A stretch of DNA of 64,000 nt from Micromonospora sp. C95. GTDB taxonomy: Bacteria; Actinomycetota; Actinomycetes; Mycobacteriales; Micromonosporaceae. The translations under genes were made by a program, and so were the position numbers. The notes under the pieces were generated by a model. It was not told the origin of the DNA. It saw only the letters and a program-made list of their open reading frames with translations, and made no database searches. Below are positions 17,935 to 25,447 of this stretch, in pieces (the first letter of the stretch is position 1; the number at the start of each line of letters is the position of its first letter). Location of the stretch: positions 124,001-188,000 of the forward strand of contig NZ_JAGPXT010000003.1 of the NCBI RefSeq assembly GCF_018070465.1, in the 5' to 3' direction.

Positions 17935-17953
17935 TATCTTAGTCGTTAAGGTA
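17935..17953. promoter_or_regulatory. Palindromic operator before the FAD monooxygenase-MarR operon
   Basis: TATCTTA-GTCGT-TAAGGTA is an imperfect inverted repeat (6 of 7 positions pair) ending 5 bases before the ATG at 17959. MarR dimers typically bind such 16-20 base palindromes. The MarR gene is the second gene of this operon, so autoregulation is likely. A -10-like TATCTT lies inside it. Confidence 0.55.
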
Positions 17954-17958
17954 ACGGC

Positions 17959-19206
17959 ATGAGCGTATCGACTGGCTTCTCGGTGGCGATCGCCGGCGGC
18001 GGACTCTCCGGCCTCTGCCTAGCCCAGTACCTGACCCGCGCCGGCATCGACGTGCACGTCTACGAGCGGGATCCGGGTCCCTTCGTCAGGCGGCAGGGCT
18101 ACCGGATCATTCTCAACCGGTACGGACTGGAGGCGCTGCGGGAGAGCCTGCCCCGTCCGCTGTACCGCCTGGCCCTGACCACCGGTGACGAGCCCGGCGG
18201 TCACCTGCGCTTCACCGACAGCCGGCTGCGCGACGCATTCACCATCAACTTCAAGGAGGAGCCGCACGCCACCCGCCAGGTGGACCGGCTGACCCTACGG
18301 TCGATCCTGCAGTCCGAGTTGGACGGGCGCATCCACTACGGCAGGACCGCCGTCGCGGTGGACAACGGCGACCCGGCCCAGCTGCGACTGCGGTTCGACG
18401 ACGGCGGGTCCGTCGCAGCGACCGTCGTCGTGGGCGCGGACGGCGTCGGCTCGGCGCTGCGCGCGCAGCTCATGCCGGACGCGGACCCGACCAACACCGG
18501 AATGGTGGGCATCTACGGTCGGTCACCCCTGTGGCGCCACGGCGAGAACGTCCTCCCGGACGCGCTACGGACCAGCGGGGTCCTGGCCATCGCCGACCGG
18601 CCGGGCCGCGCCTTCTTCTTCACCTCCATGCGCTTCGGCGAACGCCCGCAGGAGGCGTTCGCGCGCCTGGCCCCGGGCAGCTACGCGCCCACCGGCGACG
18701 ACTACGTCATGTGGGCGCTGCTGCTTCCGCAGGAAGAGGTGCCCGTCGACGTACGCGGACACCTGCTGGCGCAGTGGAATCTGGCCGCCCGGCTGAGTGC
18801 TGACTTCCACCCACTCATCCGGCGGCTGGTCGACACCGCCGAGGTCGACGCCACGGTGCTCAACCATTTCGCCACCGGCCAGCGCCCGCGCCGATGGGCG
18901 GTACCCCGGGCGACGATGATGGGCGACGCCGTGCACGCCATGCCGCCGTTCGGCGCGCACGGCGGCAACACGGCGCTGCGCGACGCCGCCCTGCTCGGCC
19001 GCCGGCTGGTCGCGGCCCGGGCGAGCGGCACGCCGGTGGAGAAGGCGATCGCCGGCTATCAGAACGAGATGGCGCCCTACGCCTTCCGCGCCGTCGACAC
19101 CGCCGCCCGGCTGATGCGCCGCCTCACCGGGGGCGCGGCCGCACCGCACTGGGTGCTGACCCGCCTGTTACCTCGGCTGCACCCGGTCACCGTGCCCGAG
19201 GCATGA
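17959..19206 (+). CDS. Class A FAD-dependent aromatic monooxygenase (PHBH/TetX type)
   Basis: 415 residues. N-terminal FAD fold (VAIAGGGLSGLCLAQYL), the DG motif in VVVGADGVGSALRAQL and the second FAD motif GDAVHAMPPFGAHGGN give a complete class A flavin monooxygenase of the salicylate hydroxylase/TetX group. These enzymes use NAD(P)H and O2 to hydroxylate aromatic or polyketide substrates. It is cotranscribed with a MarR regulator whose ATG overlaps this stop, a layout typical of detoxification or antibiotic-modifying modules induced by the substrate. The substrate is not predictable. Confidence 0.9.
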   Translation: MSVSTGFSVAIAGGGLSGLCLAQYLTRAGIDVHVYERDPGPFVRRQGYRIILNRYGLEALRESLPRPLYRLALTTGDEPGGHLRFTDSRLRDAFTINFKEEPHATRQVDRLTLRSILQSELDGRIHYGRTAVAVDNGDPAQLRLRFDDGGSVAATVVVGADGVGSALRAQLMPDADPTNTGMVGIYGRSPLWRHGENVLPDALRTSGVLAIADRPGRAFFFTSMRFGERPQEAFARLAPGSYAPTGDDYVMWALLLPQEEVPVDVRGHLLAQWNLAARLSADFHPLIRRLVDTAEVDATVLNHFATGQRPRRWAVPRATMMGDAVHAMPPFGAHGGNTALRDAALLGRRLVAARASGTPVEKAIAGYQNEMAPYAFRAVDTAARLMRRLTGGAAAPHWVLTRLLPRLHPVTVPEA

Positions 19207-19679
19207 TGGCGGACATGTCTCCCAAGCCGGCCCGTGCCTGCGCGATCGCCGACCTGATGCGCGCCGGACGGGAGACCGCGCGGCTGTCCATGGTGTTCCG
19301 CTACGCCATCGCGGAGCGGCTCGGCCTCACCGTCAGCGACCTGGAGTGCCTGGACTACCTGGCCGACGTCGGTTCGGCCAGCGCGGGACAGGTCGCCGAG
19401 CGGACCAACCTCACCACCGGGGCCGTGACCAGCATGCTCCGCCGACTCCAGCAGGCCGGCTATGTCACGGCCGAACGCGATCCGGCCGACCGGCGGCGCG
19501 TGATCGTCACCCTGCGGCCCGAGCGGACCGCCGAGCTAGGACGACCGTACGAACGATTCGCCGCACAGGCGGAACGGCTCGTCGAGGGCTACACCGTCGA
19601 GGAGATCGAGCTGCTGGTCCGGCACTACGAGCGCATGCAGACGATGTACCGCGCCGAACTTGACCACCTGAGTGGTTGA
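19203..19679 (+). CDS. MarR-family transcriptional regulator
   Basis: 158 residues from the ATG at 19203, overlapping the monooxygenase stop (ATGA); ATGs at 19206 and 19215 are alternatives. The winged helix-turn-helix is clear: LTVSDLECLDYLADVGSASAGQVAERTNLT would be the span, with the recognition helix in TTGAVTSMLRRLQQAGYV and the wing ERDPADRRRVIVTL. It probably represses its own operon through the palindrome before the monooxygenase. It is convergent with, and distinct from, the MarR gene at 19722-20246. Confidence 0.9.
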   Translation: MMADMSPKPARACAIADLMRAGRETARLSMVFRYAIAERLGLTVSDLECLDYLADVGSASAGQVAERTNLTTGAVTSMLRRLQQAGYVTAERDPADRRRVIVTLRPERTAELGRPYERFAAQAERLVEGYTVEEIELLVRHYERMQTMYRAELDHLSG

Positions 19680-19721
19680 CCAGGCCCCCGGAGGCGTAGC
19701 CCGACCCCGGTGACCACCTCG

Positions 19722-20246
19722 CTACCGGACGGCCGTCTCGGACGACGTCGCCGCACGGTCGATGGCCGCCTCGACGGCGGTGCCGATGCGCCTCAGCGTC
19801 GCCAACTCGTGCGGTTCGAGCTGGTCGATCAGGTATTCCCGGACCGCCGCGACGTGTCCCGGCGCCGCGGCCACGACCACCTCGTAGCCGGCCTCGGTCA
19901 GCACGGCGTTGGTGCGCCGGCCGGCGCCGGGAACCCGGACCCGGGCGAGCAGGCCGCGTTTCTCCAGCCGCTCGACGACGTGCGACAAACGGGACAATGA
20001 CGCCGCCGTACGGGCGGCGAGGCGGCTCATCCGCATCGTGCGCTCCGGCTCCTCGGACAGCACCGAGAGCACCATGTACTCGAAGAAGGTCAGCCGGGAC
20101 TCTCGCTGCATCCGGGCGTCAAGCGCCGCCGGCAGGCTGATCATGATCGCGGAGTTGGCCAGCCACGCCGCCCGCTCGTCGTCGCTCAACCACCTGGTTT
20201 CGGCGCCGGCGCCCGTGGCCTCGTCCGCCGCCCTCCGCTTGGTCAT
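19722..20246 (-). CDS. MarR-family transcriptional regulator, divergent from aldo/keto reductase
   Basis: 174 residues from the ATG at 20246. The winged helix is in LTFFEYMVLSVLSEEPERTM, RTAASLSRLSHVVERLEKRGLL and the wing RVPGAGRRTNAVLTEAGYE. Its promoter reads TTGAAA-N17-TAGCGT on the minus strand (-35 at 20277-20282, -10 at 20254-20259). The -35 box is inside the TTCAAGTTC palindrome that also lies over the divergent aldo/keto reductase promoter, so it most likely represses both itself and the plus-strand redox operon. Confidence 0.9.
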   Translation of the reverse strand: MTKRRAADEATGAGAETRWLSDDERAAWLANSAIMISLPAALDARMQRESRLTFFEYMVLSVLSEEPERTMRMSRLAARTAASLSRLSHVVERLEKRGLLARVRVPGAGRRTNAVLTEAGYEVVVAAAPGHVAAVREYLIDQLEPHELATLRRIGTAVEAAIDRAATSSETAVR

Positions 20247-20253
20247 GAGAGTA

Positions 20254-20316
20254 ACGCTACAAGCGAGTTGTTGACATTTCAAGTTCGGGCGGGTAGAACT
20301 TGAAGCATCAAGTTCC
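20254..20316. promoter_or_regulatory. Divergent promoter pair with 9-base-arm MarR operator
   Basis: Perfect palindrome TTCAAGTTC (20278-20286), 9-base spacer, GAACTTGAA (20296-20304), plus a third half-site TCAAGTTC at 20308-20315. The plus-strand promoter is TTGACA (20271-20276), 17 bases, TAGAAC (20294-20299). The minus-strand promoter is TTGAAA-N17-TAGCGT. The operator fills the plus spacer and covers the minus -35, so one bound dimer would block both directions. Confidence 0.8.
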
Positions 20317-20370
20317 AAAGTTTCGCCGCACGGCACCGCGAACCAGCCGTCGATCCGGAAGGACATCTCG

Positions 20371-21342
20371 ATGCACACCACATCACTTGGAGGCCTCACG
20401 GTCTCGCGCATCGGTCTCGGAGCCATGGGCATGTCGGCCTTCTACACCGGCGCCGGCCACGACGACGCCGAGTCGATCCGCACCATCCGGCACGCCCTGG
20501 ACCTCGGCGTCACCCACCTCGACACGGCCGAGGCGTACGGGCCCTACGTCAACGAGGAACTGGTGGGTCGCGCGATCAAGGACCGCCGGGACGAGGTCGT
20601 CGTGGCCACCAAGTTCGGCATCGTCTCGCACACCGGCAGATCCGGAACGGACAGCACCGCCGCCAACGTACGGGCGGCCGTGGACGGGTCACTGCGACGG
20701 CTCGGGACCGATCACATCGACCTGTACTACCAGCACCGGGTCGACCGCGACACCCCCATCGAGGAGACGGTGGGAGCCTTGCGCGACCTTGTCACCGCCG
20801 GCAAGGTGCGCCACATCGGGCTGTCGGAAGCATCCGCCGCGACGATCCGGCGGGCTCACGCGATCCACCCGGTGGCCGCCGTCCAGACGGAGTACTCGCT
20901 GTGGACCCGCGACCCCGAGGCAGACGTGCTGCCCACGCTGCGTGAACTCGGCATCGGTCTGGTGCCCTACTCGCCGCTCGGACACGGCTTCCTCACCGGC
21001 GACATCCGCTCGCTCGACGGTCTGGACGAGAACGACTGGCGGCGCACCAACCCCCGGTTCACCGGCGACAACCTCACCCGCAACCTGCGCATCGTCGACG
21101 AGGTCCGCGACGTCGCGAGCGAGGTGGGTGCCACGCCCGCGCAGGTCGCCCTGGCCTGGCTGCTCGCGCAGGGCGAGGGCATCGCGCCCATCCCGGGCAC
21201 CAAGCGCGTCAACCGGCTCGAGGAGAACTGCGCCGCCGACAGCATCCGACTCACCGCCGGGCAGATCGCCCGGCTGAACAACCTGACCCCGGCGTCCGGC
21301 GATCGCCACGCCGAGCCCGACATGGCCGCCATCGACGGTTGA
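20371..21342 (+). CDS. Aldo/keto reductase
   Basis: 323-residue TIM-barrel NADPH oxidoreductase. The catalytic tetrad is visible: Asp in [10 protein letters not shown], Tyr in the same motif, Lys in VVVATKFG and His in DLYYQHRVD. The C-terminal cofactor segment [16 protein letters not shown] is typical. Residue order and length match the AKR11/13-like bacterial group acting on aldehydes and quinones. It is first gene downstream of the MarR-controlled promoter, followed by an SDR remnant, an NTF2-like gene and an NmrA-like gene, a set that looks like an inducible electrophile or quinone response. Confidence 0.93.
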   Translation: MHTTSLGGLTVSRIGLGAMGMSAFYTGAGHDDAESIRTIRHALDLGVTHLDTAEAYGPYVNEELVGRAIKDRRDEVVVATKFGIVSHTGRSGTDSTAANVRAAVDGSLRRLGTDHIDLYYQHRVDRDTPIEETVGALRDLVTAGKVRHIGLSEASAATIRRAHAIHPVAAVQTEYSLWTRDPEADVLPTLRELGIGLVPYSPLGHGFLTGDIRSLDGLDENDWRRTNPRFTGDNLTRNLRIVDEVRDVASEVGATPAQVALAWLLAQGEGIAPIPGTKRVNRLEENCAADSIRLTAGQIARLNNLTPASGDRHAEPDMAAIDG

Positions 21343-21581
21343 GCCAGGCAGACGTACTGCGCGGGCGGGACGGCACGGTCAACGCCGTCGCGCCCGGACC
21401 GACCGCCACGCCGCTGTTCCTGCAGGGAGAGGACGAGGAGACGGTACAGCGCATGGCACGTATGAACCCCAGTGAGCGGCTCGGCACACCGGAGGGCGCT
21501 GCCGAGGTCGTGTCCTTCCTGGCCGGTCCCGGGCGCCGGGTCAACGGCCAGGTCATATGCGCCAGCGGCGGGGCCGCCTGA
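21339..21581 (+). pseudogene. C-terminal remnant of a short-chain dehydrogenase/reductase
   Basis: The 80-residue frame matches only the last third of an SDR: TVNAVAPGPTATPLF, ERLGTPEGAAEVVSFLAG and GRRVNGQVI with the terminal SGG. The glycine-rich cofactor motif and the Ser-Tyr-Lys catalytic residues are absent. It begins directly at the aldo/keto reductase stop (TTGA). A deletion probably removed most of an SDR gene that once followed the reductase. It is unlikely to be an active enzyme. Confidence 0.75.
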
Positions 21582-21640
21582 ACCTCTTCGGCCGGCAGAA
21601 CCCGGCCGAGCCGGTACGACCACCAGAGACAGGAGACGTC

Positions 21641-22132
21641 ATGACGAGTCCGCCCGTGCCCGAAACCGTTGATGACGCCGAGGAGGTCGCCACGCTGCAG
21701 CAGGAGTGGATTCTCGGCTGGGACAAGACCGAGAACGAGGAGTTTCGCCCGTTTCGTGAGGTCTTCGACCGCTATTATGACTTCGACGCGCCGGTGATCC
21801 TGTACGACGACTTCGACCCGCAACGCCGGGTGTTTCGCGCCGTGCAGGATTACGCCGCCGCGTTCTGGCCGGGCTTCTCCCAGCTGCGCTCGGCCGCACA
21901 CGCGATCGAGGCGCCGCCCGAGGTGATCGTCGAGGGCAACCTCGCCGCCACCCGGATGGTGTTCATCGCCGTACTCACCCAGCCGGACGGCACCGTGGTG
22001 GCCAACCGTGCGACCAACTCCCAGGTGTGGCGACGCATCGAGGGCATGGGGTGGCGGATCGTCCGCGACCACACCAGCGTCGACGAGATCACGGTCGACG
22101 AGGCCGTGGCCACGTTTCCCGTCAAGGGGTGA
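21641..22132 (+). CDS. SnoaL/NTF2-like fold protein
   Basis: 163 residues from the ATG at 21641, preceded by a good ribosome-binding site (AGGAGA). The cone-shaped alpha+beta SnoaL/NTF2 pattern is suggested by an N-terminal helix with LQQEWILGWDKTENEEF, a central FDAPVILYDDFDP segment, AATRMVFIAVL and the closing strand GMGWRIVRDHTS. Family members are ketosteroid-isomerase-like enzymes or ligand-binding proteins; many accompany redox enzymes. A specific reaction cannot be assigned. It is part of the MarR-controlled run. Confidence 0.8.
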   Translation: MTSPPVPETVDDAEEVATLQQEWILGWDKTENEEFRPFREVFDRYYDFDAPVILYDDFDPQRRVFRAVQDYAAAFWPGFSQLRSAAHAIEAPPEVIVEGNLAATRMVFIAVLTQPDGTVVANRATNSQVWRRIEGMGWRIVRDHTSVDEITVDEAVATFPVKG

Positions 22133-22181
22133 CGACCACGCCGCGTTACGGCAAACCGAATCACAGATGGAGAACAGAGTC

Positions 22182-23021
22182 ATGAAGATCCTCGTGACCG
22201 GAGCCACCGGAACTGTCGGCGGCAGCGTCGCCCGCGCCCTTGCGGCATCCGCGCATCAGACCGTCGTCCTCGTACGGAATCCGGCGACGTACGACGCCCC
22301 CGCCGGGGTGGAGGTCGTCCAGGGTGACCTGACCGTCGCGGCCGACGTCCGCCGAGCGCTGTCCGGGGCCGACCGCGCGTTCCTGAACATGGCCGACGAC
22401 AACGGTGCCACCTTCGCGAAGGTCGCGGGTGAGGTCGGTCTCGAGCACGTCGTCCTGCTGTCGTCCTTCGCCGCGGTCACCGAGCTGCCCCGCGGCGACG
22501 GCAACATCATCACCGCTCGCCACCGCGCGGGCGAGCAGGCACTGACCGACGCCGGCGTGCCCGCGACGTTCCTGCGCGCCAGCGGCTTCGACTACAACTT
22601 CCTGATGTGGGCGCGCGACAGCGCGAGCGGCGTCATCCGGGCTCCGTGGCTCGACGTGAAGCTGCCCGTGGTCGACCCGGACGACATCGCGGCATCGGCA
22701 GTCGCCGTCCTCACCGCCGCCACGCCGGTCGGCCGCAGCTACTCGATCACCGGCCCGCAAGCCCTGTCCGTCGAGGACCAGACCGCGATCGTCGCCGAGG
22801 TCCTGGGCCGCGATCTCCGGGCGGAGAAGCTCGACCTGGACGTGGCCAAGTCCGCCGCGTTCCCCGAGGGCACGCCCGACGTCGTGGTCGACTCCGTGTT
22901 CGGTGCGTTCGGACCCGAGGCCAGCGTCGTTCCGGTTTCGGCAGACGTGCAGGCGTTGACCGGCCGTCCTGCTCACACGTTCGCGCAGTGGGTCGTCCGC
23001 AACCAGGCGGCCATCGCGTGA
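22182..23021 (+). CDS. NmrA-like NAD(P)-binding protein / NAD(P)H:quinone-type oxidoreductase
   Basis: 279 residues. The start at 22182 is favoured by a GGAG ten bases upstream; an in-frame ATG at 22167 is less likely. Atypical SDR fold with the N-terminal cofactor motif KILVTGATGTVGGSVARAL, an AFLNMADDNG segment, and a LLSSFAAVTELPRGDG active-site region where extended SDRs carry Ser; the classical YxxxK is lacking, as in NmrA/QOR2 proteins. The C-terminus has SITGPQALSVEDQTAIVAEVLG. Members reduce quinones or act as redox sensors. It is the last gene of the run starting at the aldo/keto reductase. Confidence 0.87.
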   Translation: MKILVTGATGTVGGSVARALAASAHQTVVLVRNPATYDAPAGVEVVQGDLTVAADVRRALSGADRAFLNMADDNGATFAKVAGEVGLEHVVLLSSFAAVTELPRGDGNIITARHRAGEQALTDAGVPATFLRASGFDYNFLMWARDSASGVIRAPWLDVKLPVVDPDDIAASAVAVLTAATPVGRSYSITGPQALSVEDQTAIVAEVLGRDLRAEKLDLDVAKSAAFPEGTPDVVVDSVFGAFGPEASVVPVSADVQALTGRPAHTFAQWVVRNQAAIA

Positions 23022-23201
23022 CGGTACCCGGGTCCGGTTGGGGCTGTCCGCCGGATCGCGAGGACTGGCCAGGGAGAGCCCGACACTGCCGGCGCGCCGG
23101 TCCGCCGCGGCCGCCTGGAATATCCATCATTGGCGGCTAAATAGGTCAAGGACGGCATATGTTGACGTTGTGCGTACCGGCGTTGGGGTGAGCGAGGCGC
23201 G

Positions 23202-25295
23202 GTGGTGAGTCGGGCCCCCGTGGTGGGGCGACGGTATCCCCGCCTCGAAGGCCACGAGAAGGTCACCGGAACGGCGCGATACGCGGTGGAGTACCCGGCG
23301 CAGGCGACGACGTACGGGTGGGTGGTGCAGGCCACCGCCGCACGCGGGACGATCACCGAGGTGCACACCAGCGCCGCGCTGGCCGTTGACGGTGTACTCG
23401 CCGTGTTGCACCACGGAAACGCGGCCCGGCTGAGCCCCGAGGTGGACGCGGAGCTGTTCCGGCTCCAGGAGCCGACGGTCCACTACCGGGGCCAGATCGT
23501 GGCGGTCGTGGTGGCCGAGAGCATCGAGGCGGCGCGGGAGGCGGCACGGTTGGTGCGGTTCGACTATGACGTCGTACCGCACCGGACCGAGTTGTCGGCG
23601 CAGGACCCGGACCTGTACCGGCCCGACCACGTCAATCCGGACTACCCGACGGACGTGATGGCCGGTGACTTCGACGGCGGCTACGCCTCGGCCGAGGTGC
23701 GGCTGGACGTGACCTACCGGACGCCGGCCTACCACAACAGCCCGTTGGAACCGCACGCGACGACGGCCCAGTGGCAGGACGGGCGGCTGCTGGTACACGA
23801 CTCCGTCCAGGGTTCCTCACCCACCCGGGAGATCCTGGCCCGGGTGTTCGAACTCCCGGTCGAGGCGGTCCGGGTGGTGAACACACATGTCGGCGGTGGC
23901 TTCGGCGGCAAGATCTATTGCAAGATCCAGACAATGCTCGCGGCGCTCGCCGCCCGGCATGTCGGGCGACCGGTCCGGCTGGCGCTCGCCCGCCAGCAGA
24001 TGTTCGGTCCGGTGGGTTACCGCACGCCGACCATCCAGCGGATCCGGCTCGGCGCGGCGGCGGACGGGCGGCTCGGGGCGGTGGCCCACGACGCGATCAG
24101 CCAGACCTCGATGGTGACCGAGTTCGCCGAGCAGAGCGCCGTCTACACCCGAAACATGTACGCGGCCCCGAACCGGCGTACCACCCACCGGCTGGCCCGC
24201 CTCGACGTGCCGACGCCGTTCTGGATGCGGGCGCCCGGTCACACCCCGGGCTCGTTCGCCCTGGAGTCCGCGCTGGACGAGCTGGCGTCGGCCTGCGCGC
24301 TCGACCCGGTCGAGCTGCGGCTGCGCAACGACACGATCATCGACCCGGAGAGCGGGCACCCGTTCACCAGCCGCAACCTGGCAGCCTGCCTACGCGACGG
24401 GGCTCGGCGGTTCGGCTGGGCAGATCGCGACCCCACCCCGCGCGCTCGCCGCCACGGCCGGTGGCTGATCGGCACGGGCATGGCCGGCTCCAGCTATCCC
24501 GCCCGGGTCCGTCCGGCCGCGGCGTCGGCCGCCGCCTACCCCGATGGCACCTTCGAGGTACGGATCAACGCGGCGGACATCGGCACCGGGGCACGTACCG
24601 CGTTGTGGCAGGTGGCCGCCGACGCGCTCGACGTGCCACCCGCGCGGGTACGCATCCTGGACGGGGACACGGCACTGCCGCCGGCGGGCGTGGCCGGTGG
24701 TTCGACCGGCCTGGCGTCGTGGAGTTGGGCGGTGGTGCGTGCCGCCGAGCGGCTGTGCGACCGGCTCGGCGAGCTGCGCGGCGTCGTGCCGGCCGAGGGG
24801 TTGACCGTCGAGGCGAACACCGACGACGAGGTCGCCGCGCGGGCCACGCTGCCGCGGTACGCGTACGGCGCGCAGTTCGCCGAGGTACGGGTGGATGTGG
24901 ACACCGGCGAGGTACGGGTCCGCCGGCTGCTGGGCGTCTTCGCCGTCGGCCGGGTGGTCAACCCGGCCACCCTGCGCAGTCAGTTGATTGGCGGGATGAC
25001 CATGGGCCTGTCGATGGCGCTGCACGAGGTGGGCCTGCTGGACCCGCGCTATGGCGACTGGGTCAACCACGACCTGGCCACCTACCACGTCAGCAGCAAC
25101 GCCGACGTGGGCGCCGTCGAGGCGTACTGGATCGAGGAGGAAGACCCGTACGTGAATCCGATGGGCACCAAGGGTATCGGTGAGATCGGTATCGTCGGTG
25201 CCGCCGCCGCGATCGCCAACGCGGTCCACCACGCCACCGGCATCCGTATCCGCGAACTGCCCATCACACCGGACAAGCTGCTGCCCGAGGGGTGA
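23202..25295 (+). CDS. Xanthine-dehydrogenase-family molybdopterin-binding large subunit, orphan copy
   Basis: 697 residues. Starts at a GTG with GAGG eight bases before it. Carries the aldehyde-oxidase a/b hammerhead domain (about residues 15-125) and the molybdopterin domains: HVGGGFGGKIYCKIQ, the substrate-channel segment FWMRAPGHTPGSFALESALDELA, ELRLRND, and near the C-terminus the catalytic Glu in GTKGIGEIGIVGAAAAIANAVHH (middle of that stretch). It should oxidise an aldehyde or N-heterocycle using Mo-CoA-type chemistry. It has no small or FAD subunit in its own operon. It is a close paralogue of the large subunit at 25358-27460, tail to tail with it, and may share that operon's electron-transfer subunits. 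Confidence 0.92.
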   Translation: MVSRAPVVGRRYPRLEGHEKVTGTARYAVEYPAQATTYGWVVQATAARGTITEVHTSAALAVDGVLAVLHHGNAARLSPEVDAELFRLQEPTVHYRGQIVAVVVAESIEAAREAARLVRFDYDVVPHRTELSAQDPDLYRPDHVNPDYPTDVMAGDFDGGYASAEVRLDVTYRTPAYHNSPLEPHATTAQWQDGRLLVHDSVQGSSPTREILARVFELPVEAVRVVNTHVGGGFGGKIYCKIQTMLAALAARHVGRPVRLALARQQMFGPVGYRTPTIQRIRLGAAADGRLGAVAHDAISQTSMVTEFAEQSAVYTRNMYAAPNRRTTHRLARLDVPTPFWMRAPGHTPGSFALESALDELASACALDPVELRLRNDTIIDPESGHPFTSRNLAACLRDGARRFGWADRDPTPRARRHGRWLIGTGMAGSSYPARVRPAAASAAAYPDGTFEVRINAADIGTGARTALWQVAADALDVPPARVRILDGDTALPPAGVAGGSTGLASWSWAVVRAAERLCDRLGELRGVVPAEGLTVEANTDDEVAARATLPRYAYGAQFAEVRVDVDTGEVRVRRLLGVFAVGRVVNPATLRSQLIGGMTMGLSMALHEVGLLDPRYGDWVNHDLATYHVSSNADVGAVEAYWIEEEDPYVNPMGTKGIGEIGIVGAAAAIANAVHHATGIRIRELPITPDKLLPEG

Positions 25296-25447
25296 CGTGG
25301 CGGGCCCGTCGAGAGGGGCTCCGCCCGCGACGAACGATCGGGTGGCTGGTTGTGCCGTCAGACGGTAAGCAGTTTGTCGAGCGTGATGGGCAGCTCGCGG
25401 ACGCGAACGCCGGTGGCGTGGTGGACCGCGTTGGCGATCGCGGCGGC
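25203..25447. repeat. Long inverted repeat formed by convergent 3' ends of two paralogous genes
   Basis: An exact 39-base inverted repeat (25203-25241 against 25409-25447) sits within a longer, imperfect one of roughly 100 bases per arm. It codes for the nearly identical C-termini of the two molybdopterin subunits (IVGAAAAIANAVHHATG in both). Read-through RNA from either side would form a very stable hairpin that could end transcription of both genes, and the arms could support gene conversion. Confidence 0.75.
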
